DNA from: Lachnospiraceae bacterium
GTDB taxonomy: Bacteria > Bacillota > Clostridia > Lachnospirales > Lachnospiraceae
Direction: 5' to 3'
Assembly: GCA_022510745.1 (NCBI GenBank)
Contig: JAFLSY010000003.1
Span: forward strand, 124,001-188,000
Length of the DNA: 64,000 nucleotides
In this document: one piece after another, positions 19,451 to 28,215 of the stretch
Position numbering within the stretch: position 1 is the first letter of the stretch
How the letters are laid out: the number at the start of each line of letters is the position of its first letter
Notes under the pieces: generated by a model
Database searches by the model: none
What the model saw: only the letters and a program-made list of their open reading frames with translations
Told to the model about the DNA's origin: nothing
Made by a program: the position numbers and the translations under genes

Positions 19451-21196
19451 TTAATCGCGCACTTTAATATGCACTTCGCGAAGCTGCTGTTCGGTCACCT
19501 CGTTAGGCGCACCGCACATCAAATCCTGAGCCGTACCGCTCATGGGGAAAGCGATCACCTCCCTGATGTTTTCCTCGTTCTTCAGTAACATCAGCATTCT
19601 GTCCACGCCGGGCGCCATGCCTGCGTGAGGCGGCGCACCGAACTGGAACGCGTTGTAGAGCGCACCGAACTTTGCCTTCAATACTTCTTCATCATAGCCC
19701 GCTATTTCAAAAGCCTTTATCATAATGTCCACATCATGGTTTCTCACCGCACCGGAGGAAAGTTCCACGCCGTTGCATACGATGTCATACTGATAAGCCA
19801 GAATATCCAATGGATCTTTGGTATTTAAAGCCTCCATTCCGCCCTGAGGCATGGAGAAAGGATTGTGGGTAAAACCGATCTGCTTGGTTTCCGGATCCCG
19901 TTCAAACATGGGGAAGTCATTCACATAGCAGAAACGGTATGCGTTTTTCTCTAACAAATCCAGCTTCTCACCCAGCTCGTTACGGATCATGCCCGCATAG
20001 TAAGCCGCGCGCTCCTCCTTATCAGCCATGAAGAAGATAGTATCCCCTGCCTCCAGCTTTGCCAGTTCCCTAAACTCCTGCTTTAACTCCTCCGGAATAA
20101 ATTTATCAATGGGACCTTTGTAGGAGAGGTCTTCTCCCACTTCCAGATAACCCAGACCACCCATTCCTAAATCCGTAGCAAACTTCAAGAGTTTCTCATG
20201 GAAGCCCTTGGACATTTCCGCATGTACTTTTAGCGCCCGGACGGTCTTTCCGATGAAGGGCTTAAAAGTACATTTCTGGAAGAAATCAGTCAAATCTATA
20301 ATCCTCAGAGGATTGCGCAGATCCGGCTTATCGGTGCCGAATTCCAGCATGGCCTGCTTATAGCTGATGACGGGATAGGGCGCCTGGGTCACGGCATAGC
20401 CCTCCGGCGCAAATTTCTGAAATACTGCTGTCAGTACTTCCTCACCTACCTTGAATACATCCTCCTGCGTGGCAAAACTCATTTCGAAGTCCAGCTGGTA
20501 AAATTCTCCCGGAGAACGGTCCGCTCTGGCGTCCTCGTCTCTGAAGCAGGGCGCAATCTGAAAATATTTATCGAAGCCCGAGACCATGAGCAGCTGCTTA
20601 TACTGCTGAGGCGCCTGGGGCAGCGCATAAAACTTCCCCTTGTACTTTCGGGACGGCACGATATAGTCCCTGGCTCCCTCCGGTGAAGATGCGCAAAGAA
20701 TGGGAGTCTGTACTTCCAAAAATCCCATCTCCGTCATCTTTTGACGCAGAAAAGCAATGACCTGGGAGCGGAAGATCATATTGTCCCGTACCTTCTGATT
20801 CCGAAGGTCCAGATAACGGTATTTTAATCGGATATCCTCCCTGACTTCCTTAGAGGTCATCACCTCAAAGGGAAGCTTTGTGTATACCTGACCCAGCACC
20901 AGAATTTCCTGTGCCTCCAGTTCGACGGTGCCGGAGGGAATCTTGGGATTGTAGGTTTCCTCATCCCGCTTCTCCATCAGACCCGTGACGCTGATACATT
21001 CTTCTTTTTTGATGCCCTTTAACAGCTCCGGCCTGCGGATCACCACCTGCAGCACGCCGTACATATCTCTTAAGTCGATAAAGGATACCCCGCCGTGGTC
21101 GCGAATATTCTCTACCCAGCCCGCCACTTTGAGCGTGCGTCCGATATCCTCCTCACTGATATTCTGTAATGTCTGATCCCTGTAAATGTTTTTCAT
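19451..21196 (-). CDS. aspS: Aspartyl-tRNA synthetase
   Basis: A 581-residue class II AspRS of the bacterial type, with an N-terminal OB fold, motif 2 [15 protein letters not shown], a GAD insertion and motif 3 [12 protein letters not shown]. It charges tRNA-Asp. Being first in an operon with gatCAB, it may also mischarge tRNA-Asn to feed the amidotransferase; discrimination cannot be read from sequence alone. Control is by the T-box at 21330-21640. Confidence 0.97.
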   Translation of the reverse strand: MKNIYRDQTLQNISEEDIGRTLKVAGWVENIRDHGGVSFIDLRDMYGVLQVVIRRPELLKGIKKEECISVTGLMEKRDEETYNPKIPSGTVELEAQEILVLGQVYTKLPFEVMTSKEVREDIRLKYRYLDLRNQKVRDNMIFRSQVIAFLRQKMTEMGFLEVQTPILCASSPEGARDYIVPSRKYKGKFYALPQAPQQYKQLLMVSGFDKYFQIAPCFRDEDARADRSPGEFYQLDFEMSFATQEDVFKVGEEVLTAVFQKFAPEGYAVTQAPYPVISYKQAMLEFGTDKPDLRNPLRIIDLTDFFQKCTFKPFIGKTVRALKVHAEMSKGFHEKLLKFATDLGMGGLGYLEVGEDLSYKGPIDKFIPEELKQEFRELAKLEAGDTIFFMADKEERAAYYAGMIRNELGEKLDLLEKNAYRFCYVNDFPMFERDPETKQIGFTHNPFSMPQGGMEALNTKDPLDILAYQYDIVCNGVELSSGAVRNHDVDIMIKAFEIAGYDEEVLKAKFGALYNAFQFGAPPHAGMAPGVDRMLMLLKNEENIREVIAFPMSGTAQDLMCGAPNEVTEQQLREVHIKVRD

Positions 21197-21235
21197 AACT
21201 TCCCTCCTTCAGATGTGGGGCGGTGTGCCTTTGCG

Positions 21236-21335
21236 CAAACCGGACGAAACACGCTATGCGCGTTTCGCCGGTTCGCGGGCAACGGCGAATGGAAATGCAA
21301 GTATTTCCGCTCGCCTTATGCCTTCGCGCAAAAAA
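21236..21335 (-). repeat. Structured intergenic repeat, full copy 1
   Basis: About 100 bp that starts on the U-tract of the T-box terminator and ends before aspS. It folds into two hairpins: one from GGCGA/TCGCC arms around GGAAAT/ATTTCC, and one from AACCGG/CCGGTT arms around GAAACGCG/GCGTTTC. The second full copy is at 42308-42407; the two differ at paired positions in a compensatory way. Confidence 0.8.
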
Positions 21336-21366
21336 GTCCCGGAATACAATCATTGTATTCCGGGAC
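21330..21366 (-). terminator. T-box terminator
   Basis: GTCCCGGAATACAAT pairs perfectly with ATTGTATTCCGGGAC (21336-21366), followed by six T (21330-21335). Confidence 0.9.
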
Positions 21367-21640
21367 GAATAAACAAGCGTAAATCCGCGGTACCACCCGT
21401 TTTGACAGACCGCCGCTTCCATCAAAGCGTTTTACCAGTCCATCCACTTTTGCATTTAACGCATGCCACGTACTGTCCTACACAATTTAAAAACCTTCAA
21501 ACAGTCTGCTCCGGAGCGTTCCCTTTGCCATTTCCCACGAACAGCGCTCTCAGTCGGTGACGCCGTATTCCTGTCGCTTTCCCTGGCAAGAGTTTCCTTC
21601 GCCGCATTTACTTTATCGAGATGAAGTGTAGCACAAATTT
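21330..21640 (-). promoter_or_regulatory. T-box riboswitch of aspS-gatCAB
   Basis: The leader carries the T-box sequence GGGTGGTACCGCGG (21385-21398), which binds the free end of uncharged tRNA, followed by the terminator. A GAC (21504-21506) in GCAGACTGTTTGAAG is placed as specifier codons usually are, which would mean tRNA-Asp. I could not fold stem I fully, and an AAC (21518-21520, Asn) is also nearby. Uncharged tRNA should allow read-through into the operon. Confidence 0.9.
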
Positions 21641-21653
21641 TTCCCGATTGCAA
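21625..21653 (-). promoter_or_regulatory. Promoter of the T-box transcript
   Basis: TTGCAA (21648-21653), a 17-bp spacer and TACACT (21625-21630), just before the T-box leader. Confidence 0.6.
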
Positions 21654-21686
21654 TATATTTTTTGAAAAAGATGCAAATTTTATTCC

Positions 21687-22694
21687 TTATTTCTTCCACC
21701 ATGCATAAGCTGCCACGCAGGCACTGACGATCATGAGCATATAAAAATTCAGCCCTCGGGAGATACACATGGATACGGTCAGGCCGCTTCCCATAAATAT
21801 GCGTCCGAAGACCGCCGCATACATTAACTCCGTAATCCCCTGGGAACCGGGCAGCGGCAGCATATCCACAGCAATATATACTACTGCCTGCAGTGCCATG
21901 ATCACAAAGGGCGCCGTTCCCGAAAGCCCCATGCCCTTATAAACAAAATAGGTCAGTACAAAAACACTGCATCGCTGGATAAAAGTAAAACCTACCAGAA
22001 AGCTGATCACTCCCAGATGGCTTTTTAAAAAGCCCACGGTACTCTGATACTGCTCTACCATCCCGTGGATGCTTTCCTTGCGCTTCTCGGAAGGCTTCAT
22101 CAAATGCAGCTTTATGAGAAGTTTTTCCGCAGCGAGCAAAAAGCGCTCCATGCCGGGGCCGTTTAACATAATAGCAAGCAGGATCACCACCAGCGCAGCA
22201 TTTAAAAACAGTCCCAGAAAGTAGATGGGAAGATACTCTCCCAAATGGGTGCGCAGTCCCTGCCACCAGAAAATACTGATGCCCAGTCCCATCAGAACTA
22301 ACACCAGCTTATAGGCCGTCGCCACGCTCATCAGTACCACTGTGGAATCCGCCACCTTGTGCCCGTCCTTTTTCATGTGATAGAGCTGCATGGGCTGCCC
22401 CCCTGTGGCGGAAGGCGTAATGCCGGAATAGAAAAAACCGGTAAAAGAATATTTCAGGCAGCTGAAAATGCTGCACTTATCTCCGATAGACCGCAGCAGA
22501 TACCAGATGAGTATTCCTTCTGCGGACACGAAAAACAGGGCGGTAAATGCCGCCAGCGCCAGATACCCCTTGTGCATACGCTGTATGGCTTCTAACAGTT
22601 CTTTAAAATCCTGCTCCTTAAATATGACGTAAAAAGTAATCGCGGCCAGTCCCAAAAACAGAATGGCGCTCAATACCTTTTTCTTACCCTTCAT
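21687..22694 (-). CDS. YbhN/MprF-N-like flippase-domain membrane protein
   Basis: A 335-residue protein with about eight membrane segments of the lysylphosphatidylglycerol synthase membrane-domain family (PF03706). The motif FFYSGITPSATGGQPMQ is typical. There is no aminoacyl-transferase domain, so it is a stand-alone lipid transporter or flippase-like protein. Its ATG overlaps the end of the upstream papain-like gene by 11 bp. It is third in an operon with a glycosyltransferase, which points to envelope glycolipid handling. Confidence 0.85.
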   Translation of the reverse strand: MKGKKKVLSAILFLGLAAITFYVIFKEQDFKELLEAIQRMHKGYLALAAFTALFFVSAEGILIWYLLRSIGDKCSIFSCLKYSFTGFFYSGITPSATGGQPMQLYHMKKDGHKVADSTVVLMSVATAYKLVLVLMGLGISIFWWQGLRTHLGEYLPIYFLGLFLNAALVVILLAIMLNGPGMERFLLAAEKLLIKLHLMKPSEKRKESIHGMVEQYQSTVGFLKSHLGVISFLVGFTFIQRCSVFVLTYFVYKGMGLSGTAPFVIMALQAVVYIAVDMLPLPGSQGITELMYAAVFGRIFMGSGLTVSMCISRGLNFYMLMIVSACVAAYAWWKK

Positions 22695-23253
22695 ATAAAA
22701 CTCCTTTTACGGTACCGTAGCCCTCGTCCCTCTGCAAAAATTCCGATAACGGGCCCTCAAAAAGAATGTCCTGATTTTTATGATCATAAAAATCCGCAGG
22801 CGTAACCAGAGAAAAATGCTTACCAAACAGTCTGATGCCGCTCTCCTCTAAAAATCTTGCCAGAAAGGAAGAGCAGGTATAGTGCCGTTTCTGATAGAAA
22901 GGCTTCTTAAGCAGAAGAAAGGGAAGCCCCCATACGCAGTAATGATAGCGGAAACGGCATGTGTATAAATCCCGCAGTTTCTCCCGCATCATCTCCTTCT
23001 GCTCTCCGGTACAGTCCAGACTGTATATACGGTAGCGGGCGGTCGGAAAGGCTCTTTCGATCGTCTTTAAGTTTTCCCTTTCGAAGCCCGAAAAGAACGG
23101 GATATGGGGATTTCTTCTTCCGAAGCTGTAGGCCTCTTTTAATTCCTCATCCAGCCCCAATACCACATGTATGTATTCCCGCTTGATCGCCAGACGTATG
23201 ATATTCGCAAATAATCCCGGTGTGTCCACCAGCGCAATATATATCTTTTCCAT
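22684..23253 (-). CDS. Permuted papain-like (YiiX/NlpC-type) protein
   Basis: I start this at the ATG at 23251-23253 (MEKIYIALVDTPG), giving 189 residues; an upstream in-frame TTG has no support. It carries YIHVVLGLDEEL near the N-terminus and HYTCSSFLARFLEESGI near residue 130, which resembles the His and Cys blocks of permuted papain-like hydrolases. No signal peptide is seen. It lies between the glycosyltransferase and the YbhN-like gene. The family call is moderate and the substrate is unknown. Confidence 0.65.
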   Translation of the reverse strand: MEKIYIALVDTPGLFANIIRLAIKREYIHVVLGLDEELKEAYSFGRRNPHIPFFSGFERENLKTIERAFPTARYRIYSLDCTGEQKEMMREKLRDLYTCRFRYHYCVWGLPFLLLKKPFYQKRHYTCSSFLARFLEESGIRLFGKHFSLVTPADFYDHKNQDILFEGPLSEFLQRDEGYGTVKGVLYEG

Positions 23254-23285
23254 TTTAACCCTACTCTCTGCCAATGTACAGCGGC

Positions 23286-24299
23286 TTAAGCAAATCCTAA
23301 GAAATTTTTCGCTATTCGATAACCTGCCAGCGTGAGAATTCCTCCCAGCCTGCCCGGCAGGTAGGTCGCGCCGCTTATGGCGGTGAAGCGAAGCCGTCTG
23401 TACAGCTTTTTATCCTTGCTCTTTACATAATTCCACAACTTCCGCCGTTTGTGTAAGGCTTCTTTGGTATTTGTCATGAGTAGGAAAATATCACAGATGG
23501 AGAGCATAATGGAAAGATTCCGCAGCAAATAGTGCTCCAGCTTAGGCGAAATGGATCTGGCTTCCTCTAAATCCACGGAGTCAGCCACCAGCTTTGTGAC
23601 CTTGATCTGTTCATCGATTCTGCGCATATAGCTGTTCTCGTTCACGGACTGATCATTTCGTCCCAGAAAATAATGATATAGATCCAGATTCAGATAAAGA
23701 ATGCGCCTGACCTTAGGCAGAGGCCTGCACGCAAACAGATTGTCCACATAAAAAGTGTGCTCCGGCAGCTTTAAGCCTATTTCTTTTAATAGGGCGGTAC
23801 GGAAGATCAGTGCATGCATCACCATGTACTGGGAGCTGTGAAAGCACCCCATATTTTTCCATCCGCAGATTTTATCCGCAGGAAATACATTGCGGAAATT
23901 TACGCTGCACTGCCTGTTCTCATAGAGATGGTCGTAGATATAATTGCACACCACCATATCCGGAAGATTACGAAGCGATTTAAGACGCGACATAAGCGTT
24001 AGAAGGGCTTTTTCATCCAGCCAATCGTCGGAATCCACCACTTTAAAGAAGCGGCCTGCTGCCGCATTCAGACCTGCATTCACACCGGAACCGTGGCCGC
24101 CGTTTGCCTTATGGATCACCTGAATCTGCGTCGGATAGAGCGACGCATAAGAATCCGCAATCTCACCCGTTTTATCCGTGGAACCGTCGTCCACAATAAT
24201 GATCTCTCCATCGTCCCCGCAGGGCAGCAGAGAATCAATACACCTTTTCATATAGTCCTGAGAATTATAACAGGGCACTACAAAGGTTATCATTTTCAT
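23286..24299 (-). CDS. Family 2 glycosyltransferase
   Basis: A 337-residue GT-A enzyme. The N-terminus has FVVPCYNSQDYM and VDDGSTDKT, then the metal site DSDDW, all typical of inverting GT2 enzymes that use UDP- or dTDP-sugars. No clear membrane segment. First gene of a three-gene envelope operon (GT2, papain-like, YbhN-like) behind the candidate promoter at 24321-24348. Confidence 0.93.
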   Translation of the reverse strand: MKMITFVVPCYNSQDYMKRCIDSLLPCGDDGEIIIVDDGSTDKTGEIADSYASLYPTQIQVIHKANGGHGSGVNAGLNAAAGRFFKVVDSDDWLDEKALLTLMSRLKSLRNLPDMVVCNYIYDHLYENRQCSVNFRNVFPADKICGWKNMGCFHSSQYMVMHALIFRTALLKEIGLKLPEHTFYVDNLFACRPLPKVRRILYLNLDLYHYFLGRNDQSVNENSYMRRIDEQIKVTKLVADSVDLEEARSISPKLEHYLLRNLSIMLSICDIFLLMTNTKEALHKRRKLWNYVKSKDKKLYRRLRFTAISGATYLPGRLGGILTLAGYRIAKNFLGFA

Positions 24300-24320
24300 C
24301 TCCCCGTCTCTCCTTTACTC

Positions 24321-24348
24321 ATTTTAGCAGCTACTTCACTGTATACAA
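24321..24348 (-). promoter_or_regulatory. Likely promoter of the GT2 operon
   Basis: TTGTAT (24343-24348), a 16-bp spacer and TAAAAT (24321-24326), about 20 bp before the start. Confidence 0.4.
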
Positions 24349-24400
24349 CAAAGGTTAAGACTTTCGGGAGAAATTTCTAAATTGTTTCTAAAAATATGGT

Positions 24401-24694
24401 TTAAAACTTAAGAATCCCAAGCGCCTTAAAAACGCCCCAGACATAGGGTGCACCAAAGCAGTTCAAGCTTTTGGGTCCCGTTATTTTATGTTCCGTATCT
24501 TCCTGTAGCTTTAAAAACGCCTTTTCAAAGGTGGCGCGGGTAATGGATTTCTTTTTCCGCTCCGTAAAAAATTCACCGCCTTTTATAGTGTAAGTAAACT
24601 CCAACTGCTTGGCTGTATAAAAAGTTTCCCCCTGATGCAGGGTAATCCGGTCCCACAAATTATCTATCGTAATTTCGCCTTGCGCTTTATCCAT
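24401..24694 (-). CDS. Small protein of unknown function
   Basis: I start at the ATG at 24692-24694 (MDKAQGEITIDNLWDRITL), giving 97 residues; the longer frame would overlap the upstream gene and begins with unlikely sequence. The motif HQGETFYTAKQLEFTYTIKG followed by a short helical part and a C-terminal GAPYVWGVFK is one I recall in hypothetical proteins of Clostridia, without known function. AAAGGG lies upstream. It follows the sigma/anti-sigma pair. Confidence 0.6.
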   Translation of the reverse strand: MDKAQGEITIDNLWDRITLHQGETFYTAKQLEFTYTIKGGEFFTERKKKSITRATFEKAFLKLQEDTEHKITGPKSLNCFGAPYVWGVFKALGILKF

Positions 24695-24782
24695 GAGTAT
24701 ATTTCCCTTTCCGGAATATTTTATGTTTATAAGTATTACATAGTTTGCAGTAAAAATCCATAGGGTATAAAGCAAATCTTTA

Positions 24783-25592
24783 TTATTGTACCGCAATAGC
24801 GCCCGTCAGTACATGGACGGAGAATATACACCACAAAATCTCCTCCCCGCCATTCTCATCCAGTTCTCCCATACGAAAGAGCAGATAACTGCCGTCTTCA
24901 GTAAGGGAATCAAACTCTAAAAACATGCGCACCGTCTCTTTACCGCCTGCATCCATGCTCTTCCATGTGTACCCGGGCACTTCTCCCTCACCCGTTCCGT
25001 AAAGCTCCTTATTTGCAGACAAAATGCCTGTTTCCTCCAAATATGCGCCCAGCAATGCCAGCGCTTCTACTTCGGACAGAGCCGTACTTTTCTCCATGTC
25101 CGTTTCTTCGGAAGGCATACTCTCTCCGGAAAGCATACTCTCTAAGGAAGCGTCATCCGACAATATGGGGGCAGTGACAGGATCATTTATCCCCGGTGTC
25201 TGCTGTGTGCTTTCCTCCGCCATGTCATAATCCACTGATTCGGTATTCTCCATTGCTGTTTCGTTTTCAGCCAGCCAGAGAGCCGTGTCATTTGCAGCCA
25301 TATTGCTGTTGTTGTAAATGGGACTGCCCGCCTCGTTCTGCATGTCCATGGACATGGACATATTCATAGACATATCCGAAGCATTTTTGCTTGAAAACTG
25401 CCGTCCCGACCACAGTCCTAAAGATATTAACAGAAGCAGCGCTGCTGCCGCTGCACCCAGTTTTAAATATCTGGTGGCGGATAGGAAGGGAAGGGGCTTC
25501 TTTTTTTCCGGCAGACCAGCTTCTATCCGGTTCCACAGATCCGGCATTTCTTCCTGTTGGGAATTCTTATATTCCTCTTCCAGATTCTTCAT
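24783..25592 (-). CDS. Membrane anti-sigma factor with Met-rich external stretch
   Basis: A 269-residue protein with a cytoplasmic N-terminus (about 1-44), one membrane segment (45-62) and an external domain. Directly after the membrane comes MSMNMSMSMDM (74-84), with six methionines at every second position, a pattern known from Cu(I)-binding proteins. It overlaps the sigma-factor gene by 26 bp and has AGGAGG inside that gene, so the two are coupled. No zinc HxxxCxxC motif is seen. An anti-sigma role is inferred from the pairing. Confidence 0.8.
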   Translation of the reverse strand: MKNLEEEYKNSQQEEMPDLWNRIEAGLPEKKKPLPFLSATRYLKLGAAAAALLLLISLGLWSGRQFSSKNASDMSMNMSMSMDMQNEAGSPIYNNSNMAANDTALWLAENETAMENTESVDYDMAEESTQQTPGINDPVTAPILSDDASLESMLSGESMPSEETDMEKSTALSEVEALALLGAYLEETGILSANKELYGTGEGEVPGYTWKSMDAGGKETVRMFLEFDSLTEDGSYLLFRMGELDENGGEEILWCIFSVHVLTGAIAVQ

Positions 25593-26178
25593 ATCCGCAC
25601 CTCCTTAACTTCTTGATTGCTTCCCTGTAACGCCAGGTTACGGTTCCTAAGGGAACCTGTAATATATCCGAAATTTCCTGAAAAGTCATCTCTCCCATGA
25701 TCTTCATATGTATGACTTCCCGCTCCGCTTCCTTTAAGGTAAGCAGTGCCTCCCGCATACTCATTTCGGAAACCACCGCATCCTCTACGCTCTCCTGCAT
25801 ACTGCCTGCAGCCTCTAAAATATCCCTGCGGCCTGCGGCCCGCTGTCCATACTCTTCGGTTTGCGCATCCTCTGCTCTTTCCGTGTGAAAATCTACCAGT
25901 TCCTCCCTGCGGCGCTTGCGCAGCAGATCAATGGCCATATTGCGTGCAATGGTAGCCATCCAGCCTTTGTGCCCGCTGCCGGCCCTGTAGCTTCCAGCCT
26001 TCTCCCAGAGTCTGATAAAGAACTCGCTGGTAACATCCTCGGCTTCTTCCTTCACGGACAGAAGCTGCCTCACGATTCCATATATGTAGGAGCCATATTC
26101 TTCATAGACTTCTTTTAGGCCCTCTTTGTTGCCTTTTTTCATGGCAAGGATGCATTTTTCAAATCTCTCTTCTGTCAC
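25567..26178 (-). CDS. ECF RNA polymerase sigma factor
   Basis: A 203-residue sigma-70 of the ECF group. Region 2 (about 25-95) has DVTSEFFIRLWEKAGSYR and region 4 (about 138-195) ends in MTFQEISDILQVPLGTVTWR, the DNA-binding helices. The start is GTG. The linker between regions is long and acidic. It is followed by its membrane anti-sigma factor. The stimulus is unknown, but the Met-rich partner suggests metal or redox stress. Confidence 0.92.
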   Translation of the reverse strand: MTEERFEKCILAMKKGNKEGLKEVYEEYGSYIYGIVRQLLSVKEEAEDVTSEFFIRLWEKAGSYRAGSGHKGWMATIARNMAIDLLRKRRREELVDFHTERAEDAQTEEYGQRAAGRRDILEAAGSMQESVEDAVVSEMSMREALLTLKEAEREVIHMKIMGEMTFQEISDILQVPLGTVTWRYREAIKKLRRCGYEESGRGI

Positions 26179-26231
26179 GTTTTTATTCTCTCTTTCTCAG
26201 ATACGAATCAAGAAATTTCGTTTTATGGTAT

Positions 26232-27002
26232 TTAACCCCGAATATAAATCCGAATATATCCATCAAAAATCAGTGTCTGTCTCTGTTCTTGAAATATAGG
26301 GCTCAATGTTTTCTGCATCCAATCATGTACCTCATTCTCCGTCATACCACCACTCTCAATTTTTGAATTTATATTCGTCTGTGTCAGCATAAACCGAATA
26401 AAGGCAGACATATCAAATTCATACTCCATTTGACACATCGTATGGTTGGTCAAAGAAAAACCCTCGGGTGTGCCCTGCTTTTCCCAAGCAATGGTATTTC
26501 TGGGAGGTTTGGGAAAATTTTTCAAATACAGATTTTGATACCAATCCGTATAGGCTTGATTTCCTAACATCTTATCCGATATCCAAAAATCGTATATGAT
26601 GAGAGGTGCATTTTCTGCCATGACGAATTTCATATTTTCCAGAAATCTGTCCATATCAACCCAATCGACTACACCGGCTGCCGTTACAATGTCATAGGGC
26701 GTCTGAGGCATTTCAGTTTCTTCTGCTTTAGCCGTATAAAAATTGTACTCAGGAGCCTCATAAAGCGTTTTACAGATGTGAACCATCTCTTCTGATATGT
26801 CTGTACCGGTGACTTTGTCGCAGATCAACTTAAGCGCCTTAGTAGACAAACCCGCACCACAGCCAACATCAAGACCGTTATGAAAAGGTATTTTATGGAT
26901 GAACCCGGCTTTCATCCGGTCGATAACCGATTTATGCAGCCAAGGTCTGTCATTCGCATACCCGTCTGCCATTCTTCTACTGTCAAACAGCATATTGTCC
27001 AT
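26232..27002 (-). CDS. Class I SAM-dependent methyltransferase
   Basis: A 256-residue methyltransferase with motif I LDVGCGAGLS and the acidic residue in VTGTDISEEMV. GGAGG lies before the ATG. The rest is typical of type-11 small-molecule methyltransferases; the substrate cannot be told. A second methyltransferase lies at 27390-28115. Confidence 0.88.
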   Translation of the reverse strand: MDNMLFDSRRMADGYANDRPWLHKSVIDRMKAGFIHKIPFHNGLDVGCGAGLSTKALKLICDKVTGTDISEEMVHICKTLYEAPEYNFYTAKAEETEMPQTPYDIVTAAGVVDWVDMDRFLENMKFVMAENAPLIIYDFWISDKMLGNQAYTDWYQNLYLKNFPKPPRNTIAWEKQGTPEGFSLTNHTMCQMEYEFDMSAFIRFMLTQTNINSKIESGGMTENEVHDWMQKTLSPIFQEQRQTLIFDGYIRIYIRG

Positions 27003-27076
27003 ACAGCAGCCTCCATGCTATATTGAGCGTCCTATTTATGCCTTGGATATTCCGGCATCAGATCAATTAATTTCTT

Positions 27077-27355
27077 TCAATGCACATCTATATCCATCAG
27101 ATTAGGAATATCTGCACAAACGGCACATTCAACTTTGGGAGTGCCTGTAAAAACCTGTAATTCTTTTTCTTCTTTTTTTCCAATCGCATCTGTTACAAGG
27201 TCAAAACTTGCACCCACATCAGAGGATTTTGCAGTATCTTTGGCAATAAAAAAACTACTTTTACCATCGTTCTCTATTTTAGGTTTCATATAATAGCCCT
27301 CGCACCCCATATATGCATCCATAAGACGAACTAAATCATCTTCCTTCATCGCCAT
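27077..27355 (-). CDS. Small protein of unknown function
   Basis: A 92-residue cytoplasmic protein. AGGGG lies nine bases before the ATG. It has a C-terminal CAVCAD pair of cysteines and an acidic start. I recognise no family. It lies between the two methyltransferase genes and is probably co-transcribed with them. Confidence 0.6.
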   Translation of the reverse strand: MAMKEDDLVRLMDAYMGCEGYYMKPKIENDGKSSFFIAKDTAKSSDVGASFDLVTDAIGKKEEKELQVFTGTPKVECAVCADIPNLMDIDVH

Positions 27356-27389
27356 TTCTTTTTACCCCTCTTTTCTCTATGCAAAATTA

Positions 27390-28115
27390 TCAATTCTTTA
27401 TCGCCCTCGTCATAAAATGTAATTCTGTAATATCATCCATTTGACATTCAACGTATCCGCTGATCAGAAAACCGCACTCAATCAAACCGCCTAAATACTC
27501 TTCCATGGTATGTCCATACTCAATCCATTCTGAGTCATCATGATCCTTGGAAGAATAAGGCATTCTATGTACAGCTTTATAGTATCCGCCATTTTCATCA
27601 TTAATGTAGTCACATACATAATTAATTGGATTCGGCGCCATCATGATCAAGACACCTCCCCTATTTAGAACACGATAACATTCTCTAAACACGATACTCG
27701 GTTTTGGAATGTACATTAACGAAGGCGGATTTATAATGTAATCAAAATAATCGTCGTCAAACATGGATAAGTCGCACATATTGCCTTTTACTATTTCAAT
27801 TTGTAAGTTTTCATTCTTTGCAATTTCTCTATCCTTATCCAACATTTTATTTGAAATATCAATAACCGTTACTTCCGCACCTGCACATGCAAGCAACGGT
27901 GCTTGTAAACCGCCGGCACCCGCTAAACAAAGAACCTTTTTCCCTTTAATATCCTTTAACCACTCTTTTGGAACAGCCCTATCAAAGAACGGTAATTTCA
28001 GTTTTCCCTCTCTTGCAGCCAGCATCTGTTCTTTTGTGGCACACGCAGTCCAATCTACACTATTTGCAACAAGATTATCTATATTTTTTTCCACTTGCTC
28101 AAAAATGTTTTTCAT
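27390..28115 (-). CDS. Class I SAM-dependent methyltransferase
   Basis: A 241-residue methyltransferase with KVLCLAGAGGLQAPLLACAG (motif I; Ala replaces the first Gly) and VTVIDISNKML. It then has the motif IV-like NPPSLMYIP. This variant is common in Clostridia; the substrate is unknown. Confidence 0.88.
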   Translation of the reverse strand: MKNIFEQVEKNIDNLVANSVDWTACATKEQMLAAREGKLKLPFFDRAVPKEWLKDIKGKKVLCLAGAGGLQAPLLACAGAEVTVIDISNKMLDKDREIAKNENLQIEIVKGNMCDLSMFDDDYFDYIINPPSLMYIPKPSIVFRECYRVLNRGGVLIMMAPNPINYVCDYINDENGGYYKAVHRMPYSSKDHDDSEWIEYGHTMEEYLGGLIECGFLISGYVECQMDDITELHFMTRAIKN

Positions 28116-28164
28116 ATTTATATCACCGCCCTACTCTCTACAAAAAATTCCTCAACATTATAAC

Positions 28165-28208
28165 ATAAAATCCCCGTCCGCCCCAAAATATTTCAGAGCA
28201 GACGGGGG
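28165..28208 (-). terminator. Terminator of the aldose-epimerase gene
   Basis: CCCCGTC (28201-28207) and GACGGGG (28172-28178) close a long hairpin followed by ATTTTAT on the minus strand. Confidence 0.65.
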
Positions 28209-28215
28209 ACCCCTA

